From Hymenobacter sp. CRA2 (lineage in GTDB: Bacteria; Bacteroidota; Bacteroidia; Cytophagales; Hymenobacteraceae), in the NCBI RefSeq assembly GCF_002007105.1, contig NZ_MVBC01000001.1:124001-188000 (forward strand): a stretch of 64,000 nucleotides of DNA, read 5' to 3'. Shown in pieces: positions 45,101-54,000 of this stretch. The translations under genes were made by a program, and so were the position numbers. The notes under the pieces were generated by a model that was not told where the DNA came from, did no database searches, and was given only the letters and a program-made list of their open reading frames with translations. Position 1 is the stretch's first letter. Each line of letters opens with the position of its first letter.

Positions 45101-47998
45101 ACCGAGCCCCTTACGTCGCTGTCGGCCGAGGCCCCGGCGTTCGGGCTGGCGTACCTGGGGCTGGCTCACGCCATGCAGGCCCTGGCCCCGGAGTTCACGC
45201 TCAAAAGCGTGGCCGTCCTCACCAGCGGCTTGCATCAGGTGCTGGGCTCGGAGCAACTGGCCTACGTACAGTCGTTGGCGCTGGGCCTGGTTCGCGTTAT
45301 TCCGCAGGAATACGGCATTCCCTGCTCCAACATCGACCTGGACCCGCAGAACCCGGGCAGCCTGACGGCCCTGGTACAGGAAATCGGGCAGCACAGCAGC
45401 GGCAAAGACCGCGTGGTGGCGCTGCGCCACGGCAAACGCTGGGTGGAGGATTTCGAGCACCACGTCGCCGACGAGCAGCCCCTGCTGCCCGGCGGCCGAC
45501 AGGGTGGCAAATACCTGCTGACGGGCGGGCTGGGCAACGTGGGCTATACCCTGGCCCAGCACCTACTCACGCGCTACGATGCCACCATCATCCTGCTGGG
45601 CCGCCGCGACCTGGCGCAGCTGCCAGCCGCAGCCCAGCAGAAGTGGCAGCACCTGCGCAGCCTTAGCACCCGGGTCAGCTACCACAGCTTCGACGTGGCC
45701 GATGCCGCGGCGCTGGAGCGTCTGGTGGCCGCCGAAGAAGCCGCAGGCCAGCCCATCGATGGGGTTATTCACGCCGCGGGCGTCACCGACGAGCGGTACT
45801 TCGAGCTCATCGACGACCTCACCCCGGCCAGGGCCTTGACCATGCTCAGCCCGAAGGTGATGGGCCTGGAAAGCCTCTATGCCGTTTTCAAGTACCGCAA
45901 CCCTGATTTCGTTTGGCTCACGTCCAGCATGTCGACCGTTCTCGGGGGCTTGAGCTTTGCCTCTTACGTGGCGGCCAACGCCTACATGAACCACTTCATG
46001 ACGGCGCGGGCAGCCGAGCTGCCGGGCTGGAAATGCATGGTGGTGGGCGGTATTGCCTTCGACGCCGACTCCCCGGCAGCCAACGACGCTACGCGCTCCG
46101 CCCTGCGGCCGCAGGAAGTCGTGGAGCTGTTCGAGTGGCACGTGGGCGGCCCAGCCCAGCCGCTGGTGCTGCAATCGACGCAGGATATCTGGGCCCTGAA
46201 ACGCCTCTCCCTCCGCAAGCCCGACGAGGCCCTGGCAGCTCAGCCCGAGCCCACCACGACGACTGGCGCCCACAAGCTGGAACGGCCGCATCTGCTCAAT
46301 AGCTACGTAGCGCCCGCCACGGCCACCGAGCACAAGCTCCAGGGCATTTTCGAGGACTTCTTCGGCATTGCCGGCATCGGGGTCGAAGACCTGTTCTTCG
46401 ATTTGGGCGGCGACTCGCTCAAGGGTATGATGCTGCTCAAGCGCATCAAGCAGGGCTTCAACGTGCAGCTGCCTCTGCGCGACTTCCTGCTCAACGCCAC
46501 CATCCGCTTTATCGCCGAAAAGCTAGACGAGCTGGCGGCTGCGCCCGCCGAGGAGCACAAGGCGGAAGTGAGCATCGAGCCGGTGAGCCCGCAAAGCTCC
46601 TACGCCCTGTCGACCTCGCAGTTCCGGATGTGGCTGCTGAGCCAGATGCCCGAAAGCAACGTGGCCTACAACATGCCGGGCATGTACGAGTTCGAGGGCG
46701 AACTGGACCAGACAGCCCTGGCGCAGGCTTTTCACACGCTGATTGAGCGCCACGAAAGCCTGCGCACGGTGTTCCGGGAAGAAGCCGAAGGCGAAGTCCG
46801 CCAGTACATTCTGGAGCCGGCCGCCGTGGGCTTCCGCATCGCCCACCACGATGCGCGGACGGTAGCCAACCAGGCCGACTGGTTGCAGCAGCAGGTTCAG
46901 GCCCTGTTTGTGCAGCCCTTCGATCTGGCCCAGGGCCCGCTGCTGCGCGCCAGCCTCTACCAGGTGGCCGACGACCAGTGGGTGTTTGCCTACGTGATGC
47001 ACCACATTGCCGGCGACGGGTGGTCGATGGGCATCGTGATGAAGGAGCTGATGCTGCTCTACCACGCCTACTGCGCCGGGCAGCCCTCGCCGCTGGTGCC
47101 GCTGCGCATTCAGTACAAGGACTACGCCGCCTGGCAGCAAACCCAGCTCAGCGGGGCCAACCTGGAAAAGTACCACGCCTACTGGCAGCAGCAGCTGACC
47201 GCACCGCTGCCGGTGCTCGATATTCCCGGCAGCCGGCCGCGCCCGGCCATGAAAACCTACCGCGGCGACGCCGTGGCTAAGGTATTCGGGGCCGAGCTGA
47301 GCCGCGACTTCCAGAGCCTGGTGCAGGGCTACGGCAGTACCCTGTTTATGGGCCTGCTGGCCGCCGTGAACGTGCTGCTGCACAAGCACGCCGAGCAGGA
47401 TGACCTGATTCTGGGCACGCCGATTATGGGCCGGGAACACCTGGACCTGGAAGACCAGGTGGGTTTCTACCTGAACACCCTGGCGCTGCGCACCCGCCTC
47501 ACGCCCCAGGACAGCTTCCGCTCGGTGCTTGATCAGGCGCGCAACGTCACGCTCGGGGCCTTCGAGCACCAGCTCTTTCCCTTCGACCAGCTGCTGGACG
47601 AGCTGCAACTGCCGCGCGACATCAGCCGCAACCCGCTGTTTGATGTGATGATCATCCTGCAGAACACGCAGGGCAGCAACCCCTTGCCGCCCCCGGAGGA
47701 CGGACGCCTGCGCATTCGCCACTACCAGGGCCGCCAGACGCTCACCAGCAAGTTCGACCTCACTTTCGACTTCGTGGAGGCCGGCGACGAGATACACCTC
47801 AAGCTCGTCTTCAACCGCGACCTGCTGCCGCGCAGCACGGCCGAGCAGCTCGTCGAGTACCTGGAGCGCCTGCTGCAAGCCATTGTGGCCCAGCCCCACG
47901 CTCCGCTGCGGCAGCTGCAATACCTCAGCCCGGCCGAGCAGCAGCAGCTGGCGGTGCTGCAAGGCGAGTTCAACGCCGCCCTGAGTGACGAATTCTAA
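42089..47998 (+). CDS. PKS-NRPS hybrid: KS-AT-KR-ACP-C
   Basis: A 1,969-residue protein: ketosynthase (about 10-435) with C181 in DTACSTS, H317 in EAHGTAT and H356 in NMGHLDAA; acyltransferase (about 530-835) with S624 in GHSVGE and a HAGHS motif nearer the malonyl (HAFHS) than the methylmalonyl (YASHS) form; ketoreductase (about 1000-1350) with NADPH loop TGGLGNVG, Ser in TSSMST and Tyr1293 in SYVAAN; ACP (LGGDSLKGM, about 1443); condensation domain (about 1490-1915; HHIAGDGWS). No dehydratase, enoylreductase or methyltransferase is seen, so it should extend the Tyr-loaded chain by one malonate and reduce it to a beta-alcohol, giving a statine-like unit. The final C domain has no A partner in this protein; the next gene begins with one. 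Confidence 0.95.
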   Translation: MTSARKYDGLEIAIIGMSGRFPHSADHRQFWQHLKQGHELLHTFSDEELRQAGVPESSLQDRRYVKTVGVVDDKDCFDASFFGYSVPEATFMDPQIRLFHEQCWTALEDGGYTGQLDKQRIGLYAGASVNDNWKLHAYEHAATSGVDPFYLNMISAHRFITTLVSYKLNLRGPSVFTDTACSTSLTAVQLACRSLLMRDCSLALAGGVSLKTLKSKGYFYEEGMVSSADGHCRTFDASASGTASGEGAGVVLLKRLSEAIKDGDHIYAVIRAAVLNNDGSQKVGYTAPSVKGQADCIRTAQRLAGVPPQSISYVEAHGTATRLGDPVEIRALNEAFGVGGQGKYCAIGSVKSNMGHLDAAAGIAGLLKVALSLKHRLLPASLHFKSPNPEIDFASGPFHVNTELRPWEPRDNFPLRAGLSSLGIGGTNAHLVLEEAPEQPATGPGRPHQLLTVSAKTPGAVGRYLGALEQFLHSDEPLNLADMAYTLQAGRKHFPYRKTLVFQDRAGLLEQLQAAKAEAQFPKANEQRSKVVFMFSGAGSQYVTMGQGLYETEEVFRQAMDQGFEQLRQLTGEDYRTLFYPAEPGEYRINHMLHAQPAIFLFGYALAKLLMSYGVTPDYMMGHSVGEYAAACLSGVFSFEDALKLVVRRGQLMHSLPEGAMLSVPLPEAEAQQYLNSQVSLAAVNGPEQVVLSGTIPAIHVLMARLEADDIPSTLLHATHAGHSFMLDPILAAYRADVQSVTRHAPTIPFVSCLTGQLVTADECQSADYWVRHMRETVRFSDGVATLAAAHSSAVFVELGASNALTSLLRQRKDGPLAAVNLVKHPKEAEHDAPYLLSRLGQLWVRGLDLDWSALHRHEARRRVSLPTYAFEPLRFPAEVEPFASGLMAAPGLPQPGAQQSLRDWLYYPTWKRAERLGTAVLGPRESFVYFSPGGEFAQSLAIALREAGHTVVEVVAGEAYQSLEDGRYALNPTQPTDFTQLVRALQAEGLGATTVLYAWPLAATEPLTSLSAEAPAFGLAYLGLAHAMQALAPEFTLKSVAVLTSGLHQVLGSEQLAYVQSLALGLVRVIPQEYGIPCSNIDLDPQNPGSLTALVQEIGQHSSGKDRVVALRHGKRWVEDFEHHVADEQPLLPGGRQGGKYLLTGGLGNVGYTLAQHLLTRYDATIILLGRRDLAQLPAAAQQKWQHLRSLSTRVSYHSFDVADAAALERLVAAEEAAGQPIDGVIHAAGVTDERYFELIDDLTPARALTMLSPKVMGLESLYAVFKYRNPDFVWLTSSMSTVLGGLSFASYVAANAYMNHFMTARAAELPGWKCMVVGGIAFDADSPAANDATRSALRPQEVVELFEWHVGGPAQPLVLQSTQDIWALKRLSLRKPDEALAAQPEPTTTTGAHKLERPHLLNSYVAPATATEHKLQGIFEDFFGIAGIGVEDLFFDLGGDSLKGMMLLKRIKQGFNVQLPLRDFLLNATIRFIAEKLDELAAAPAEEHKAEVSIEPVSPQSSYALSTSQFRMWLLSQMPESNVAYNMPGMYEFEGELDQTALAQAFHTLIERHESLRTVFREEAEGEVRQYILEPAAVGFRIAHHDARTVANQADWLQQQVQALFVQPFDLAQGPLLRASLYQVADDQWVFAYVMHHIAGDGWSMGIVMKELMLLYHAYCAGQPSPLVPLRIQYKDYAAWQQTQLSGANLEKYHAYWQQQLTAPLPVLDIPGSRPRPAMKTYRGDAVAKVFGAELSRDFQSLVQGYGSTLFMGLLAAVNVLLHKHAEQDDLILGTPIMGREHLDLEDQVGFYLNTLALRTRLTPQDSFRSVLDQARNVTLGAFEHQLFPFDQLLDELQLPRDISRNPLFDVMIILQNTQGSNPLPPPEDGRLRIRHYQGRQTLTSKFDLTFDFVEAGDEIHLKLVFNRDLLPRSTAEQLVEYLERLLQAIVAQPHAPLRQLQYLSPAEQQQLAVLQGEFNAALSDEF

Positions 47999-48061
47999 TG
48001 CCGGCCGACGGCCCCGGCTCCGCCGCCGGTGGCCCGTCGTCTTCAAGAGTTAACCAGTACC

Positions 48062-51000
48062 ATGGACAAGAAAGTAATCCACCGTGTATTCGAGGCGCAG
48101 GTCGGCACCTTCGCCGACGCTGTTGCCATAGAATCGGGCAGCCGCCGCATTACCTACCAGGAGCTCAACGGGCAGGCCAACCGGCTGGCCCACTTGCTGC
48201 AGACCACCGGCTGCGGCCGCGAAACCATCGTGCCCGTGGTGGCCCCGGCCTCCATCGAGCTGGTGGGTGCCATGCTGGCCGTGTTCAAGAGCGGCGGCGT
48301 TTACCTGCCCGTCGACTTAGCCTTCTCCGAACGGCTCCTCACGCAGGTCTTCACCGACACTTACGAGGGCATCGTGGTGGTGGCCGCCGAGTGGGAGGCC
48401 GAGCTGCGGCAGCTCACCGAGCGGCTGGGCGTCGTTATCCAGCACCTCATCGTGCTTGAGACAGCCCAGGCGCCGCGCCTGCTCAGCCAGACGGCCGCGG
48501 GCTTGCAGGCCGTGGCCTACGCCGAAACGCCCGCGTGGCAGGACAACCTGACCCAGGTAGTCACCGGTACCGACAGCAACTACATCTTCTATACCTCCGG
48601 CTCCACGGGCGCGGCCAAGGCCATTGTGGGGGCGCACGCCAGCCTGAGCCACTTCATTCACTGGGAGGTGCGCGAGTTCGGGCTCGGACCCGACACGCGG
48701 GTCAGCCAGCTCATCCAAGTGACGTTCGATGCCTCACTGCGCGACATGTTCGTGGCGCTGCTCTCGGGCGGCACGCTCTGCATCCCGCCCGCTGCCGTCA
48801 AGGAAAACCCGCTGCAACTGCTGGACTGGCTGGCGCGCACCGGCATCACCCTGGTACACTGCGTGCCCTCGTTGTTTCGGGTGCTCACGGCGGAGTGGCA
48901 GAAGAACCCGGATGCCTACTTCGACCTCAGCCAACTCGCTCACGTGCTCATGTCGGGCGAGGCTCTGTTTGCCCGCGACGTGGTGAACTGGCGCAGTGTA
49001 GCGGGCTTTGGCACCCAGCTTGTTAACCTCTACGGCGCCACCGAAACCACGCTGATCAAAACCTTTTACCGCATCGGGGAAGTGGGCCCCAACCCCGCCC
49101 AGCCCATTCCCATCGGCGTGCCCATCAGCAATACCAGCGTGGCAGTGGTGAAGGACGGGCGGATGTGCAAGCCCGGCGAAGTCGGTGAGCTGTACATCAA
49201 AACGCCGTTTGCCACCAAAGGCTACTTCCGCAACGAGGCCCTGACCCAGCAGTGCTTCGTGCAAAACCCGCTGCAGACGCAGGATAAGGACATCGTCTAC
49301 AAAACCGGCGACCTGGGCTGCTGGCTGCCCGACGGCAACCTGGAACTGCAGGGCCGCCTCGATGGGCAGGTGAAAGTAAACGGCATTCGGGTAGAGCTAC
49401 CCGACGTGGAGCGGGCCCTGCGCACCGTGGCCGGCGTAACGGGCGCGGTGGTAAAGCCCCACCACTCCGAGCGCGGCACAAGCCTGGCCGCCTACTACAC
49501 CGGCACGCAGCAAGACCCGGCCCAGCTGCGCGAGGCGCTGCTGCAAGAGCTGAACGCGCAGGTAATTCCGTCCTGGTTTGTGTGGCTGCCGGCGTTTCCG
49601 CTGAACCTGAATGGCAAGGTGGACAAGCATGCCCTGCCGCAGCCGCAGCAGGTGGCAGGCGAAACCCGCTTTCAGCCGCCCGTGGGCGAGGTCGAAACCA
49701 CGCTGGCCGCCTGCTGGCAGGATGTGCTGGGCCACGAGGCATTCGGCCGGCTCGATTCCTTCTTTGGCGTGGGCGGGCACTCCCTGCGCGCCATCCAGCT
49801 GGTGTCGCGCATCAGCAAGGCTTTTGGCGTGCAGCTGCGGGTGGCCGACGTGTTTACCCGCCCTACCCTGGCGGCCCAGGCCGCGCTGATCGGCGGCAGC
49901 CTGCAAACCACGTACGAGCAGATTCAGCCCGTACCGGCCAGCGCCCACTATCCGCTGTCGCCGGCCCAGCGCCGCCTCTGGATCCTGAGTCAGTTTGAGG
50001 AAAGCGCCGTGGCCTACCACATGCCCAGCGCGTTTGTGCTGGAAGGGCAGCTTCAGCTCGATGCCCTCCAGACAGCGCTGGCCGGGCTGGTGGCCCGCCA
50101 CGAAATTCTGCGCACGGTGTTCCGCGAAGATGAGCGCGGCGAAGTGCGCCAGTTCGTGCAACCGGCCGACAATGAATTCCCACTGAATTACATCGACTTC
50201 CGGGGCGTGGCCGAGCAGCTGACGGCGGTGCAAGCGGCCGTGCAAGCGGCGGCTATGCAGCCTTTCGACCTGGCCCACGGCCCCCTGTTGCGCGTCAGCC
50301 TGTTTCAGACGGCGGATGACCGGTGGGTGTTTGCCTACGTGATGCACCACATCATCAGCGACGGGTGGTCCATGGGTATCCTCGTCAGCGAGCTGCTGGC
50401 GGCTTACAATGCCCTGGTACGGCAGCAGCCGTACGCGCCGGCGCCGCTGCGCATTCAGTACAAAGACTACGCGGCCTGGCAGCAGGCGCAGCTCAGCGGC
50501 GAGTTGCTGGTAGCCCACCGTCAGTTCTGGCTCACGCAGCTGGGCGGGGAACTGCCCGTGCTCGAGCTGCCGCTGGACAAAAAGCGTCCGACCCAGCAGA
50601 CGTTCAATGGCGCGAGCCTTTCCCGGCGCTGGGATACCGCTACGGGTGGTGCGCTGCGCGCCCGCTGCCAGGAGCAGGACGGCACCTTGTTTATGGGCTT
50701 GGTAGCGGCCATCAACGCGCTGCTTTACCGCTACACCGGCCAGGAAGACATCATCCTGGGTAGCCCCACGGCCGGCCGGGAGCACCTGGACCTGGAAAAC
50801 CAGATTGGCTTCTACATCAGCACGCTGGTGCTCCGCAACCGTTTCAGCGGCCAGCAGAGCTTCCAGGAGTTGCTCGGCCAGGTGCGGCAGGTGTGCCTCG
50901 ATGCTTTCGAGCACCAAGCTTATCCCTTCGACACCCTGGTGGATGACCTGCGCCTGAAGCAGGACCGCAGCCGCAACGCCTTGTACGACGTGGCCCTGAC

Positions 51001-54000
51001 GCTGCAGAACACCAGCCGCCGCGACGACGGGCCGCAGCACATGGAGCAGGTCAGCATCCTGCCCTACGAGAGCAGCGAGCGGTTGATTTGCCGCTCCGAC
51101 CTGCTGTTCGTCGTCACCGAAGATGGCGACGCCCTTCATGTGGTGCTGGAATACAACCGCGACCTGTTTGAGCAGGCTACCGCCGAGCGGCTGCTCACGC
51201 ACCTGGAGCAGCTCATCCAGGGGCTCACAGCCAATCCGGCAGCACCGATTCGGGACATCAACTACCTCAATGCACAGGAGCAGGCCCAGTTGGTGACGGG
51301 CTTCAACGGCGTGGCCGTACCCTACCCGCAGCAGACCATTGTGGCGCTGTTCGAGCAGCAGGTACGCACGTACCCCGAGCAGCCGGCCGTCGTTTTTGAG
51401 GGCACTACGCTGACCTACCGCGAGCTGGACGAGCAAGCCAACCGCCTGGCCCATCACCTGCAGGGGGCTTATGGCGTGGGTCCCGATGAGCTGGTTGGCA
51501 TCATGCTGGACCGCTCCGAGAAGATGATCATCAGCATCTTGGCGGTGCTCAAGGCCGGGGCCGCCTACGTGCCGATCGACCCGGAGTATCCAGCGGCCCG
51601 CAAGGATTACATTCTGCAGGACACCGGCCTGAAGCTGCTGCTCACCCAGCTCGACTACCTGTTTGACCTGACGCAGTTCACGGGCGAGCTGTTTGCGGTG
51701 GACGTGCAGCTGGACGGGCTCGACACGCCCATCACGGCGCCCAACGCCGGTATCCGCCCCGAGCACCTGGCCTACGTCATCTACACCTCGGGCTCGACGG
51801 GCATGCCCAAGGGCGTAATGATTGAGCACGCGGGCATTGCCAACACTATTCAGGCCCAGTGCGCCGCCTTCGACATTCGGCCCGGTGAGCGGGGGCTGCA
51901 GTTTGCGTCTTCGTCGTTTGACGCCTCCGTATCGGAAATCTTCATCATCCTGGCCGCCGGCGGCACCCTGCACGTCATCGGCGAAGGCACCAAGAAGAAC
52001 CCCGCGCAGCTGGAGCGCTACCTCGCTACCCACCAGATTGACATTGCGACGCTGCCGCCGGCCTACCTGCAGCTGCTGAGCCCCGAGGGCCTGCGCCCTA
52101 TGCGTAAGCTGATTACGGCCGGGGAAGCCGCCATCCGCCACAAGGTCAGCGAGTATGCGCGGCACGGTCAGTATTACAACGCCTACGGCCCCACCGAGGT
52201 GAGCATCTGCGGCACCATTTACCCGGCGGCCATGGGCCAGCCCATCGAAGCGCCGAGCGTGCCCATTGGCGCACCCATTGCCAACGCGACCATCTACATC
52301 GTTGACGACGCGCTGGCCCTCACGCCGGTCGGGGTGGTTGGTCAGATTACCATCGGCGGCGCGGGCTTGGCCCGGGGCTACTGGCACAACCCGGAGCTGA
52401 CGGCGGAGAAGTTTGTGCCAAACCCCTTCGTGCCAGGCCAGCGCATGTACCTCACCGGCGACCTGGGCCGCTGGCTGCCCGACGGCAACGTAGAGTTCGT
52501 AGGCCGCAAGGACAACCAGGTAAAAATCAACGGCTACCGCATCGAGCTAGGCGAGATAGAGCAAGTCCTGCTGCGCCAGCCCACCGTGAAGGAAGCGGCG
52601 GCGCTGGTGCGGGAAGACCGGGACGGCAACCGCAGCCTTGTGGCGTACTACGTGCCTACCCATCCGGACGCGCCGCAGCTGGAAAGCCTGCGCGCAGCCC
52701 TCACCGAGCAGCTCCCGGGCTATATGGTGCCTGGCTACTTCGTACCAGTGGATCAGATTCCGGTAACGGCCAGCGGCAAAATCGACCGGAAGAAGCTGCC
52801 CGAGCCCGCCGGCCTGGCCCAGGCCGACGAAGCCACGCACGTGGCCCCGCGCACCGAGCTGGAGCACCAGCTCACGGCCATCTGGGAGAAGTACCTGGGC
52901 CGCACCGACGTGGGCGTCACCGACGACTTCTTCGCTTTGGGCGGCAGCTCGCTCAAGGCCATGCTCATCATCAAGCAGATTACCGACGAGCTGGGCTACA
53001 GCCTGCCCATCAAGGTGCTGTTTGCCGAAAAGAGCGTGGAGGGCGTGGCGCAGTACCTGCTCAGCCAGGAGCCAGCGCCGACAACTTCCTTGGCCCCGCT
53101 GCCCGCCGAGCCGGCGCTGCACATCCCCGTTTCCTACAACCAGCGGAACTACTTCTCCGCCTGGAACATGGGCACCGACGTGGTGGTGGAAAGCTACGAG
53201 TACGAACAGCTGGATCTGCCCGCTTTCCAGTGGGCCGTCACGCAGCTGGTGCACCGGCACGAAATCCTGCGCACGGTATTCGTGGAGGAAGCCGGCACGG
53301 TGCGGCAGCAGGTGCTGCCGCCAGCGGCGGTGCCCAGCGCCGTAGCGGCTCCGGTGATACTGGCCTCGGACGAGCAGCTGCAAGAGCTGCTGACGCAGGA
53401 AAGCCGGCGCACTTTTGACCTGAGCAGGGCTCCGCTGTTCGGGGTGAGCATTTACCAGCTTGCTGGCGCGGCCGGCTTCCGGGTGGTAGCCACGCTGCAC
53501 CACATCCTCACCGATGGGTATTCGGCCGGCGTGCTGCAGGCCGAGCTGCAGCAACTGTACGCGGCGTACCTGCAGCACGGCCCGGATGCCCCGGCCCTGC
53601 CGCCGCTGCCCAACCAGTACCAGGATTTTGCGCGCTGGCAGCACGAGTTTGTGCGCTCGGCCGAAGGGCAGGCACACCGCACCTACTGGCTGAACAAGCT
53701 GCGCGGCATCGAGGCGAGCATTCCGCTGCTTTCGCCGGCTGAACTGGCGGCCCGCCGCAGCACCCCAGCTGTGCTGATGACCACCGCCGTGAGCGGGGAG
53801 CTGTACGCCGAGCTGCAACGCTTCGTGCGGGAGCAGGGCCTTACCCAACCGGCCCTGCTGCTGGCCACGCTGGCGCTGTTTGTGCACCAGCTGCAAGGGC
53901 ATACCGATGTCACGCTGTCGGCCACCGTGTCGAGCCGGAACTCCCGCTTCTACCGCGACCTGGACGTGAGCGGGCTGATCGGCTTCTTTGCCAACGTGCT

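Noticed and set aside
49397-52387. A 996-codon minus-strand open frame inside NRPS 3
   Set aside because: It is the exact antisense of well-conserved A, T and C domains; its Val/Gly/His/Gln-rich composition and lack of motifs mark it as a GC codon-bias shadow.
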